Positions 11,001 to 22,800 of a DNA stretch of 64,000 nt are shown here, piece after piece. The stretch spans positions 868,001 to 932,000 of the forward strand of contig JAYMFD010001271.1 of assembly GCA_035771175.1 (NCBI GenBank), in the 5' to 3' direction. Below the pieces are notes generated by a model. That model searched no databases. It worked only from the letters and a program-made list of their open reading frames with translations, and was not told the origin of the DNA. This DNA is from Paratinospora sagittata. Taxonomy: Eukaryota; Streptophyta; Magnoliopsida; Ranunculales; Menispermaceae. Each line of letters starts with the position of its first letter. Position 1 is the first letter of the stretch. The translations under genes and the position numbers were made by a program.

Positions 11001-12743
11001 CTATACGGTGAACGGTTTGAGGTCTTCTCGGATCACAAGAGTCTTAAGTACATATACACTCAGCGAGACCTAAACCTCCGCCAAAGACGATGGTTGGAAT
11101 TCTTGAAAGATTATGACTTTCAACTCCAGTACCATCCCGGAAAGGCCAATGTTGTGGCTGATGCCCTGAGTAGAAAATCTTATGTTGCTTGCACTCTTAA
11201 CTACGAAATGGGAAAGTTGGCTACAGAGTTGGCGAACTTTAACCTACAACTGAACATAGAGGGACCAAGACCACGACTCTCTCAATTATCAGCTACCTCT
11301 GACCTCGTTCGCAAGATTTCCGCTACTCAGGCCAATGACCCTATGTTAATGGAGAAACGAGAACTTCTACTCAGCGGGCAAGACCTTCCTCATTGGTCAG
11401 TCTCTGACGACGGAGCCGTTTTCTATAAAAAACGTATTTGTCTTCCGAACGATCCTGAGGTTCGGAAAGACGTGCTTACTGAGATGCACTGTTCGAGATA
11501 CGCTATGCATCCTGGGGGTGACAAGATGTACCAGGATGTCAAGCGACAATTCTGGTTTTCTGGAATGAAGAAGGAAATTGCAGACTTCGTTGCCCGATGT
11601 CTTGTTTGCCAGAAAGTTAAGGCAGAACGAAGACTTCCCTCTGGCCTTCTCTAGCCGTTACCTATTGGAGAATGGAAATGAGAAAACATCGCAATGGATT
11701 TTGTTACAGCATTACCTCGAAATAATAAAGGGCAAGATGCTATCTGGGTTATCATTGACAGACTTACCAAGTCTGCACACTTCTTGCCAATAACGTTCAC
11801 GGATAATCCCGCCAAACTTGCAGAACTCTATGAAAGAGAGATCGTCCGCCTTCATGGCATACCACTCACGATCGTCTCTGATCGAGACCCTCGATTCACA
11901 TCCAACTTTTGGCAAAGTTTCCAAAATAGAATGGGTTCTAAGATCACTATGAGCACAGCCTTCCACCCTCAGACTGATGGGCAGTCAGAGCGGCTTATCC
12001 AAATCTTAGAAGACATGTTACGATGCTGCATTTTGGACTTTCATGACGGATGGGCAAAGTATTTGCATCTAGCTGAGTTTGCATACAACAACAGCTACCA
12101 AACTAGTATCGGCATGGCACCATATGAGGCTCTCTATGGTCGGCCTTGCAGATCTCCGATTTGCTGGTTAGATATGGCAGATCGACCGCAGTTAGGCCCT
12201 GAACTAGTACAAGAGACTTCTGAAAAGATCACACTCGTAAAGGAACGGCTTCGAGTTGCACAAAGTCGACAGAAGAGCTATGCTGACCAGCGGCGACAAC
12301 CTCTAGAATTTGATAAGGGAGACTTTGTTTTTCTGAAAGTCCAGCCCACAAGAGGTGTCACACGCTTTGGGATCAAAGGCAAGCTCTCCCCGCGATATAT
12401 CGGTCCATTTCCGATCATTGAACGTATTGGCAAACTTGCTTATCGTCTGTCCCTTCCATCATCCATGCCTAAGGTTCATGACGTTTTTCACGTATCTATG
12501 CTTCGCAAGTATCGTCCTGATCCTTCGCATATCATCCCTTTAGTCGAGGTTCGGGTTGAGGAAGGAAATACGTATCAGGAGCAAGCAATCCAGATTTTAG
12601 ATAGAAAAACTCAAGAACTACGGCGCCGTAGCATACCACTTGTGAAAGTGCTCTGGGATCACCACGGCGTTGAGGAAGCAACATGGGAACTAGAATCAAC
12701 AATTAAACAAAAATACCCTCAATTGTTTTCTCGTACCAACTGA
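8025..12743 (+). pseudogene. Tekay/Del gag-pol polyprotein, four in-frame stops
   Basis: This is a single reading frame of 1573 codons with stops at 8853 (TAG), 9024 (TGA), 11652 (TAG) and 11679 (TGA) and no frameshift. Domains in order: basic N-terminus and gag (8025 to ~8850); Gly/Arg/Asn/Gln-rich linker and CCHC knuckle [14 protein letters not shown] (~9170-9211); aspartic protease with DSGATHS (~9408); reverse transcriptase with DYRKLNN and FVDDILIYS (~10400); RNase H with YTDAS (~10840); integrase with the zinc-binding CLVC (~11597), then D, D and E in IIDRLTK, VSDRDPR and QTDGQSE. The chromodomain-like C-terminus (~12560-12730, VKVLWDHHGVEEATWE) places it in the chromoviruses. A start at 8025 follows a polypyrimidine-AG. 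All catalytic motifs survive, but the stops make it unable to give a full polyprotein. Confidence 0.9.
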
Positions 12744-12968
12744 TGAAGTGATACGTTGTATTATTTTCACTTATCAATATCAGGATGAAACATTGTTTAC
12801 ACCTATCTTGATACATTGTTTCACTTCACTAACTACCAGCTGTCTGAAAATAATATCAATGGATAGAGTATTGCACACATGCAGTGGCCTCATTCACAGC
12901 CTGCGGCTACTTCTCAAGCCGACCACCCCCATCACTACTTGACTTGATTTCGAGGACGAAATCCCTTT

Positions 12969-12981
12969 AAGGGGGGTAGAG
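12969..12981 (+). other. Polypurine tract of the Tekay element
   Basis: AAGGGGGGTAGAG lies directly before the TGTAATACCC start of the 3' LTR, the expected site of plus-strand priming. It confirms that 12982 is a true LTR boundary with internal DNA to its left. Confidence 0.85.
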
Positions 12982-14283
12982 TGTAATACCCTGTATTTCA
13001 CAAAAAAAAAAATAATTTACTATTTGAAATTTTTACTATTTGGGCAACGCCCGAACGTTCAGGCGCTTGCCAGAACGTTCAGGCGCCATGCCAGAACGTT
13101 CAGGCACCATGCCAGAACGTTCAGGCGCCATGCCAGAACGTTCAGGCGCCATGCCAGAACGTTCAGGCGCCTGCCAGAACGATCAGGCGCCATGCCAGAA
13201 CGTTCAGGCGCAAAAATCTCTATATAAGAAACCTCCTCATTTCTCATTTCTCACACCAAATCACCTTCTCTTGTGATTTTTCTTCTCCTTTCCACGCATT
13301 CTAAGTTTTTAGTTTTTGAGACTCTCTAATCGAGACTCTCGGTGCGGTGCAACAAAGTTCTGTCCGGAGGAAAGCGCCAGATCTGAAAGCAGTGCAACGA
13401 AGTTCTGGCCGGAGAAAATCACCAGATCTGAAGGTGGGGAACGAAACATAGGTTTGCGTGTTTTATAACTTTTATTAAAGTTTACATTCAATTATTATTA
13501 TGTCTACTATTCATTTACACTGCATTATGTCAATAATGTTATGACCTGAATGTTATAACTTTGCACGTCATGATACCGACCCTGATAAGGTTCACTAGAC
13601 GTTGTCAAAGTCAGTCTAAATGTCAAGAAAGACCAGACCAGTAGACTAGACCAGTTCATGCATTGGCATCATACATATCACCACCTAGGGACGTATATGG
13701 TTTATGACTCATAGAATAGTTTGAAGCATTGCTCACTATTCATTATATTTCTCTGGAGAAGGACGTACATGAGAACCCGGCTACACCCGGGGAGGGACAT
13801 CAGTACGTGAATTCAGAGCATCGTTCCTGTACATGAATTCAGGCGATGTACGCTCATCAAACCATTAATACGTGACGGTGTCATGCATACATTCATATTG
13901 ATTGATTATGATGCTCACATGTGTAATTTAAGATATTTGATATTGAAGTAGGCTTTATTAATTGTTATACTCATGCACTATTTACCCACTGAGCGCGTTA
14001 AGCTCACTCCAATATTATCAAATCTTTCACAGGAAATTAGGGTGGACTGGGTGCAGGTTATGGGGCCCACATTTTGTACCCTTGTATGATTCATTGGAAA
14101 TTTTGGGAGTATGTTCCCCTGACCATTTTATGTACAAAAGTATTCTGAATTATATGAAATCAGATTTGTACTGTGTACCGTATTTCCGTTGCGCACTCTG
14201 TTATTACCATTATGATTGTTCCAAATGCACGCCCCGTCCGTGAGTTTACCGCCGGTTTAGGCGTGTCCGGGCGGGGTGTGACA
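12982..14283 (+). mobile_element. Tekay/Del 3' LTR
   Basis: 1302 bp from TGTAATACCC to GGGGTGTGACA, preceded by the polypurine tract and followed by ATTAC (14284-14288). It is longer than the 2821-3998 copy (1178 bp) because of extra minisatellite units. TATA box TATATAA is at 13221-13227. High identity to the left LTR suggests a fairly recent insertion, but conversion between them cannot be excluded. Confidence 0.9.
13046..13211 (+). repeat. 21-bp LTR minisatellite, eight units
   Basis: The unit is GCCAGAACGTTCAGGCGCCAT, repeated eight times with small changes (one unit has GAACGATC). The core GAACGTTC is a palindrome. The array ends about 10 bp before the TATA box. The left LTR has two units (about 2888-2926), the remnant at 16156 one, and the diverged LTR at 32249 two poor units. 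Confidence 0.9.
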
Positions 14284-15724
14284 ATTACTTTACTAGAATC
14301 TTAGTGTTTAGGTGCCATTGGTGAAGGAGTAGCAAGCTCAAGCGCGTTCCTAGGCGGGATGAGAGAGCTGATCAATTTTTTTTGGGCACGGTTTTAAGTG
14401 AAAAATGTCCAATTTCAGTCTTTTAAAAGGGGGGAAAGGTTGCTACTTTTTCCATATGAGCTAAGGACGAATTGGAGGAGGAAGAAGGGAGGAAAACTAG
14501 GGTTTTCAAGGGAAATCTTCACCATCTACATCCCAAAGTAAGTGTTTTTCTCCATTTCTTTCCATGAAATCACCATTGAATGTGATAGTAAGCTTTCTAA
14601 TGGTGTAGTTTTCTCCATGGGTCACGATTTTGGGTGTTCCCTAACCTAAGGTTGGCTGATTTTTGCTCTTTTGAGCTTGTTTATGATAGAAGCAACCTTC
14701 ATTGACCTAGATCTACACCCAATGTGCATTTTGCAAGCATTTCACCACGTTTTTGGTGGTGCAAGAGTTTAGGATTTTGTTGGAAACCCTTAGGGCCGTG
14801 GTGTATGGTATAGATTTGGGTTCATTGGTGGATTTGGAACCCAATGACACCATTTTTCCCAATTTCTAGCAAGAAATTGAGGGATTTTGTGTAAAGGCCT
14901 AAACCCTAGAAATTGAACTTAGGGATTTCCTTTGGACTTGCATGTCAAGTATGTTGAATAAATAGCTGATTCTAGTTGATTGATGGTGGTGTTTAGTATT
15001 TTTATCCATTGGAAACCCTAGTTGTAGCGTAAAATCGGCCTAGGGCTTGATTTTGGGGGTTTTTCTTAAATCAGGGCTTTTGATCTAAACCAAGTCAATT
15101 GATCAAATTGACTTGGGGATTATCTAATTGGACCCAAATTGAGTGGAATCATGGGTTTGGATTGTTTGAACCTATGTTTAATTTGTATGAATTAGTGCAA
15201 TTTAGTTTTATGCCTATTGTAGAGATTTTTCCCCAAATTGGGTCATGTGCCATGTATTGATTTGAATTGAGGAATTGACTTGATTATGATCAATCTTGCA
15301 TGGTTTTGAATGGTTTGGACTTGTGTTAAGGTTGAATGACCTAGACTAAGTGTTTGTCTTAGTTTTTGGGAATTAGTCTTATATGTGGATTTGCACGGAT
15401 GTCGAGGTTGATCATGACATGGGCAACTCATGATGGGAATTGGATGCACATGGACTTGTTGGATTAAGAATTGATCATGATTAGTGTGTCTATGTATGGA
15501 TGGTCATGGTAATTGATACATGTACATGAATCTATGGTTTACAAAATCTTGATTTGCATTGGAATTTGTGTTGGTCCGTGTGTGGATAGCTTTGTTTGCT
15601 TGGCATTGGTTGTGAGTACTTGTTCATCTTGTTTATCACTTGTGTCATCCTATTTACTTATACTTGTATGTTGAAAGTCATGAATATCATTATGGAAATG
15701 CATGTGTTTAATATGTTTTGAAAT
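14284..15724 (+). repeat. Flanking segment, copy 2 of the 1.4-kb duplication
   Basis: It begins with the ATTAC TSD and the copia-LTR bases TTTACTAGAATCTTAGTG, then gypsy LTR sequence matching 4026-5437. Unlike copy 1, it continues past GTTTTGAAA into more of the same gypsy LTR (15725-15872, 18800-19838), so this is taken as the original, unbroken context. Confidence 0.8.
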
Positions 15725-16155
15725 GACATGCATTGATACCCTAGAAGCTTAGTGTTCCAAACTAAGTTCCCTAGGTGTTCCTAGGAGGCTTGTGCATGTT
15801 TGCCAAGCTGACTTCTCTAGAGGTAGATTTGTATATGGAAGCTCTAGAAGCTTGGTGTTCCAAGCTAAGTTCTGTTGGTCCCAACCAAGAAGGGGGTCAA
15901 TTGGGTGCAATGGTCAATTTTAAAATTATCTTCCAATAACTTAAGTGATTTACATAAGTTAATTGGAACATGATGCAAATTAGAACACAGACTAAAATGC
16001 AAACGTTTGACACACAAATTTATAGTGGTTCGGCTAAGCCTACGTCCACTACCTAATCTCCCGATTAGGATTTTCTCAATCCACTAACTGATTCTCTTAC
16101 GGGTGAGAACCAAACCGTTACAACTACCCTTTTACAGGTAAAGGCAAACCTATCC

Positions 16156-16250
16156 TGTAATACCCTGTATTTCACAAAAAAAAAAAAAAATTACTATTTG
16201 AAATTTTTACTATTTGGGCAACTCCCGAACGTTCTGGTCTGCGCCTGAAC
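16156..16250 (+). mobile_element. Truncated Tekay LTR start inside the copia LTR
   Basis: TGTAATACCCTGTATTTCAC, the A-run, the ACTATTTG block and one GAACGTTC unit match the first ~90 bases of the Tekay LTR. The copia LTR resumes near 16250 by comparison with 42835. No matching TSD is seen, so most of the insertion was deleted. Confidence 0.7.
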
Positions 16251-17579
16251 CATTTTCTTTTTTCCTGGATTAGAAAACACTCATGTTCCTTTTAATGGCT
16301 AAAAAGGAACCAATTTCCTTTTTCCGAGATGAGGAGAAACTCATGTTCCTTTTACTAGCTAAGGTAAAATGGTGATCCTTTTGCGGGATAAGGAACAACC
16401 GGTTTCTCTTTTAAGGCTGAAAGATAAACTATCATTTTTAAGGTTAAGGACACACCTACCCTTTTATTGGATGAGGATGAACCGATTTCTCTTTACAAGC
16501 TCAGAGAAAACCTATATGATTTCAATCCTGAAACCATCAAGTGAACTATCTTCACTTGTCCCAGTTGTTTCAATCCAGAAACACACCAGCATTACAACAC
16601 TAAGATGTTGGGTGGTTCTAACACAGTAGAACACTTTACATTAAGCACAGTACATAACATTACAAAGATATGAAATGTGAAATAGGTAATGCTAAGTTGA
16701 AATACACCTTCTGTCCTTTACTTTTCAATGTTCGGTATTGTTCAAGTGCAGTTTTGAAAAGCATGAATGATATGATATGAAAATCAGTGCTTTATCGAAA
16801 GATAAAGTATACCAAACAAATATTGACGTTAAAAACAGATGACTGGTGTAAATCAAAAACACAGACAAGTTTTCAAAATAGATATAGAATATATGTATGA
16901 AAACTTCTGGTTCAACGATCAGTAGTTTGACACAACTACTGCTTTTTATAGTTCAATACAGTACTTAAGATATGAAATCAAGTACGACTGTATATCTTGA
17001 ACTATTTCTCAAATTCTGTCATCAGCATGAATGATACCAAATATGAATCAGTGTTGAGAATTTGAGTTGATACCAATATAAAAACATATTTTCAAATATA
17101 AAATAAAATTGAAGTTCAGTATGAAAATCATATAGGTATCAATAAAAATACTTTGAAAGATTAGAAAATGAAATTCATTTTGACTCAGACTAACTTTTAA
17201 AAAGTATTGGCACAACACAAAGTGATTGGCAAGTTGTTTGGTCCTAAGTGTTGATATTTATAGACTTAGTGGAACATAGTTGTTAGACATTTGAAGTTCA
17301 AATAATGTGAACGTTTTCACACAACGGCTAGAATGTTATATAAAAATAGCAACTGCAATTTTCATACACATTCTAGTTCTTTCCAGATAGCATGAATAAG
17401 GAGAATTTCAGGATACCCCGATTCATGCATCAGAAAAGACCTTTGATTTATCTAAAAAGTTCTTGTGCGGAGATTTGTTCTGAAAAGTAAACCGATATGG
17501 TGTACGTGTCAAAATAGTTACCATAGTTGAATTAGTGTCCTGGTTCCGCAATCATTGTCCTAACGCATAATGTCAACTT

Positions 17580-18200
17580 TGTCGCTTTGTTCTTTGAGGG
17601 CGCTTATTCTGTATAAGCGTCCTGTTGAACGGTAAGTGAGGGCGCTACCGAGTTGTGAGCATCTTGACTCATTTTATTGTTCTGAGGGCGCTACTGCACA
17701 GTTAGCGTCCTGACTTAATTTAAGGTTATACTTATGAGGGCGCTACTCACTGAGTGAGAGTCCTGCCTTTTTAAACAAAATAACTTATGATGAGGGCGCT
17801 ACTTGTGTAGTAAGCGTCCTTCTTTTTAAAACATGTGACATTTAAAAATAAATACGCTGAAGAACAATCAGCATCCTAAAAGTAATTAAGTTGATTTCCA
17901 AAAGTGAGGGCGCTCCTATCCAGTAAGCGTCCTAATAGTTTAATCAACTTACGACCATCAGCGTCCTCAAAAAAACATTCTTTGAAGAACTTAAAGAGAT
18001 CTTTCAGTGAGCTGATGCTAAGTCAGTTTCCTGACAACTTCAAAGGTTGACTAATAGAGAAGGCCGCTACTATACAAGTAAGCGTCCTGATTATTTAGTT
18101 CAATTCAACCTTGAACGCTATCAGCGTCCTAATGACCTATCAGCGTCCTAACTTAAAAAGTTCAGAAGAGCGCTGCTATTTCATTAGCGTCCTGAAAGAT
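17580..18200. repeat. GC-rich imperfect palindrome array in copia LTR
   Basis: AGGGCGCTACT, a short spacer, then AGTAAGCGTCCT recurs about eight times at 50-100 bp spacing in AT-rich DNA. The two halves are near reverse complements, so each unit can fold. The same array lies reverse-complemented at 24480-24990 and directly at 29820-30370. Confidence 0.75.
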
Positions 18201-18799
18201 TCTTTGAAAACAATTTTTACTCGTGATAAAATATTCGATAAATGCGAATAAAAACTCGGTATATTTCAAATTAAATATATAGTATTAAATCATTTGATAT
18301 ATTGTTAAAAACATGAAATCTAAACATGCAGATTTAGAGAACATATGAAAATGATATATTCATGGTTTTGAAAAACATTTTGAGCAATAACGATTAGAGA
18401 AAGATATACCTTAGATACTTTGTGTATTCTTATTTCTCATAACTGTTAGATCCAACTCTTCATTATGAGATCTTCAATGAGAGCAATTCAGAGTTGAATG
18501 ACTTGAATATTGATCGAGAGATGCAGTCTTGAAGCTTGATCGAAATGTTCGAGTGAAGCGATCTTGAAATCGAAATGTGATCGTTGAAGTATATTCATTG
18601 AAACGAGCTTGACCATTAAATGCAAGCTTTGAGTTCCTTGATCGAGTAATTTCTTGGCTTTTTGCTTTTCCTTTGGTGCAGAGATAAGTTCTTGAAAAAC
18701 ATTCGTTAGCACCGAAAAATATTTTGTTTGTGATCATCAAAATATACTTCATCAAGTATACTTTAGGGATGTGCTAAGGATAAACCATATAGGCTAACA

Positions 18800-19838
18800 A
18801 GTTCCCTAGGTGTTCCTAGGAGGCTTGTGCATATTTGCCATGCTGACTTCTCTAAAGATGAATTTTGAATGGTTTTGAAACTCTGGAAGCTTGGTGTTCC
18901 AAGCTAAGTTCCCTAAGTGTTCCTAGGACATTTGTGCATGTTTGCCAAGCTGACTTCTCTAAAGATGGAAATGAACATGCCCCTATTAGGGGAAGATCAT
19001 GTCACTGACTGAATGATCTATATGTCAGTTGTACCCCAACGAGGGAGGGCCATGTGGGTCTCTACAATAGAAAATGAATGGTTTTGAAATGCATGGAATT
19101 GAGAATGCTTATTTTACTATGTGTTTTATGTTTCACATCCTCATAAGCATTAGTTCGTGCATGTACATATATGACTTTTATTAATGTATAATTGATGGCA
19201 CTATTGAACACTATTTACTTGGCTCACACTCTCACTCTCTTTTCAGGTTCTACTGATAAGGGCAAGGGCAAGGGCATTGCATTTTCTTGAGGACCTAGCC
19301 ATTGCCAAAGCTAGGACTCTTATGTATGGTTTGATGTCCTTAATGGCATATGTGTATGGTTTTAATTATTTTGATACATATGTAATTAATATGACACTTG
19401 TTAAATTTAGATGGTGAGAGACTTTGTATTTATGGTTGTATATTGGCCTTGTGGCCTTGGATTTGATGTATATTGGCCATGTGCCTTGGACTTGGATTTG
19501 ATGATGGGTCTAGATATGTTGCCTTAGACTGTTTTGGGTTTATTTGAGGATTGTTATGATCATTGTCTTATCTTGTATGCTTTGGAGGATTATGTATTTT
19601 GATTCATGTGGACGTGGATGTATTTGATGATGTAGAATTGTTAAGTCTATCAAGTGTTTGATGTGGTTCAAAAAAAAATTTGGGGACTCTATGGAGAGTC
19701 TAGTTGAGGCTTGTAGGGTCCCAATCATCTCATGGGATGATTTGAGGTGGTCGTGGATGCCTACGCTGGGTGGCCCACCCTAGCACTTGCGCACGCCAAT
19801 CCATGAGGGATGGCAGTCTGGGGTGTGCGGTCGTCACA
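18800..19838 (+). mobile_element. 3' part of the gypsy LTR ending GTCGTCACA
   Basis: Continues the LTR interrupted at 15872. Its last 145 bases match 185-329. It ends GGTCGTCACA, and the reverse complement of that end opens the minus fragment at 45919 (TGTGACGACC). It abuts copia gag sequence at 19839, so it inserted into the copia element or replaced its 5' part. Confidence 0.55.
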
Positions 19839-22800
19839 TAAAAGATAAGATGTGCCCGGTTAAGGTTGAGGAAAAAGAAAAGAAATCTATTGGCCTTAAT
19901 GTTAAAAATGATTATAAAAATGATTCAGACTCAGAAGATGACATTGCTGTGTTGTCTAAAAAGTTCAACAACCCGCTTAGGAGAAAGATTAAGAGTAGCT
20001 CTTAGTCAAGGTTTCACAAAGGAAAGAAACCCGAGTCTAAACCTGTAGAGTTAATAGATTACGGTTGTAACAAACCTGATCATGTAAAGAGTGAGTCTCC
20101 CATTAAATATAAGAAGAACACCAGCTTGTATAGAAAAGACAAGAAAGTTCTCAAAGCTACATGGGATGGTTCAAGCTCAAGCGAAGATGAAGCGGATTCA
20201 GATCACCCTAATGCATTGTGCTTAATGGCACGCACAGAGGTAAAATCTGAACCCATTAACAAACTTAATGAGCTTTATACTCATATTCAGGAGCTTAAGA
20301 CAAAACTTAGTAAAGAAACCAGGAAGAATGAAAAGCTCAAGCATAGTCTTGAAGAAGCTCTTGAGGAAATAGAATCCAACAAGAAAAGCTAGACGGACTA
20401 TCTCTAGATAATGAACAACTTAAGAAAGTTATTGGGAAACTGAAAAATGAAAATAAAACTCTTAGAAAGGAAAAAGAAGACCTGAACTGAACCGTGATTA
20501 AATTCACAAATGGTCAAAAGTTATTTGACATGATGTTAGGATCACAAAGACGTGCATTCGACAAACCTGGCTTAGGCTATACACATGGGTCAAAACAAAT
20601 GGAATACAATACCTTACTGACCAAAAGACCAACATGCCACAAATGTCATATGGAAGGTCATACCATACTTAGATGTAATGTCTTAAGTAGAAAGAAAAAT
20701 AAATATGCATGGATTGAAAATTTTGTTCTTACTAATGCTAAGATGCATGGACCCAAACTAGCATGGGTACCAAAGTCAAAAATATTTTATGTTGTGTAGA
20801 TATGCAAAAATGAAGATATATGGTATCTAGACAACGGCTGCTCAAGGCATGTGACTTGAGATAAATCTAAATTTCTAAGCCTTGAAAAGAAGAAAGGAGA
20901 AAAGGTCACCTTCGGAGACGACAGCAAAGGTGACATTGAAGGCATCGGAACTATTGGTAACGATTTTTTATCCATATCTGATGTACTTTATGTTAAAGGG
21001 CTGAAGCATAATCTTTTGAGCATAAGTTAATTACGTGACAAGGGTTATGACACTTCTTTTGAAACAAATAGGTGCATTGTCCAGCATGTAGATAAAACTG
21101 TTGCATTCATGGCATCTAGACTTAAGAATATGTATTGCACAAACTTTAATGATATGAAGAAACAAAATGTAACATGTTTAAGTGTTATCTCTTGTAATGA
21201 TGCATGGATAGCATAGGAGATTAGCTTATGTTAATATAGACAACATATCTAGAATTGTTAAACATGATCTTGCCAAGGGTATTAAGGAACTTACTCAAAT
21301 GATACGATATGTGAACCATGTCAACTTGGTAAGCATACCCAATCACCATTTAAGAGCAAGAGGCATCAATCAACCTTTAGAGCTCTCGAACTGATTCACA
21401 TGGATCTTTTCAGGCCAACCAAAACCCAAAGCTTAGGTGAAAAATCATATGTATTTGTGATTGTTGATGATTTTACTCAATTCACATGGATATTTCTATT
21501 AGCTCATAAATCTGATGCATGTGAAACATTTATAAAATTCTGTAAAAGAGTCAAAAATGAAAAAGGTTATAAAATCAACATAATTAGGAGTGATAGAGGT
21601 GGTGAATTTGTCAATAAAAATCTCAAAGAATTTCTTAATAATCAAGGTTACACTCACCATCAATCAACCCTTAGAACACTACAACAAAATGACGTAGTTG
21701 AAAAAAAGAATAGAACACTGCAAAAAAATGTGTAGATCAATGCCTAATGAGTTAACTGCAAATCGGGTGAAACTATTAACACTGCCTGCTATGTAATGAA
21801 CCGAGTTCTAATCAAAATAGATTTGAATAAAACCCATATGAACTATGGAAGGGTAGACCACCCAACATCAGTTACTTTTGAGTATTCGAATGCAAATGTT
21901 TTATTCTTAATGATAAAGACAATCTAGATAAGTTTGAACGTACATCTGATATAGGAATATTCTTAGGATACTCTTCTCACAGTAGAGCCTACAAAATTTT
22001 TAACAAATCTAATCAAATTGTAGAAAATCAATTCATGTCAATTTTGATGAAAGTGAAAATAAGAAAAGTCTTGAAGATGAACTTCAACAATTAAATATTG
22101 ATGATGATGAACCCAATTCAACCAAGATTATAGATCTTGAACTTGAAACATCTTTAGAATCTTCTAAAAACTCTAGGCTGCTTCAAGGTCTTTCCCAAAA
22201 TCAAATTTTAGGAGATCCACGAAATGGTGTATCCACTAGAGCTTCAATTCAAAAAGATAAAGAGGTTGTTGCTTTTATATCACAATTTTAACCAATTAAA
22301 GTGGAAGATGCACTGAAAGATGAAAACTAGATTCTTGCTATGCAAGAAGAACTGTACACTTTGTGCGAAACAAAGTATGGGAATTAGTTCCTAGATCTTT
22401 TCATCAATCTGTTATAGGAACCAAATGGATCTTTAGAAACAAAAAGAATGAGCAAGGTTTCATTGTTCGAAATAATGCTAGATTGGTTGCACAAGGGTAC
22501 AACCAAGAAGAAGGCATAGACTTCGAAGAAGCCTTTGCCCTAGTAGCAAGATTAGAGGCAATAAGGATGCTACTTACCTATGCTTGTTACAAGGATTTTC
22601 CCTTATACCAAATGGATGTAAAGAGTGTTTTTCTAAATGGATACATCAATGAAAAGGTATATATGGAACAACCTCAAGGGTTTGAGGATACTCAAGAGTC
22701 GGAATATGTGTTCAAACTTTACAAAGCCTTATATGGATTAAGACAAGCTCCAAGAGCTTGGTATGATCGACTGAGTTCATTTCTTTTAGATCATAAGTTT

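Larger units (their letters stand above)
15873..18799 (-). mobile_element. Solo SIRE-like Ty1-copia LTR, TSD AGTTC
   Basis: On the plus strand it runs from TGTTGGTCCCAACC to AGGCTAACA, with AGTTC at 15868-15872 and 18800-18804. The orientation is minus, because the CCCCC-rich end that is distal in 24108-26088 is proximal here. It is about 2.9 kb, including a 95-bp Tekay remnant. It contains the GC-rich palindromic array listed below. ORFs inside are short and chance-level. Confidence 0.85.
15740..18965 (+). repeat. Three ~100-bp tandem units in the gypsy LTR, split by a copia LTR
   Basis: Units start at about 15741, 15841 and 18881. Each carries AAGCTTGGTGTTCCAAGCTAAG (in pieces), CCTAGGTGTTCCTAGG and GCCAAGCTGACTTCTCTA. 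The first two blocks are dyad-symmetric. The second unit is interrupted at 15872/18800 by the solo copia LTR. Confidence 0.7.

Noticed and set aside
13024..13276. Two plus ORFs and one minus ORF with repeated Arg/Thr/Phe peptides
   Set aside because: They are the three-frame reading of the 21-bp minisatellite in the Tekay LTR.
17580..18200. Regularly spaced palindromic repeats resembling a CRISPR array
   Set aside because: Units and spacers vary in length, the context is a plant LTR with TSD, and no cas-like gene exists.
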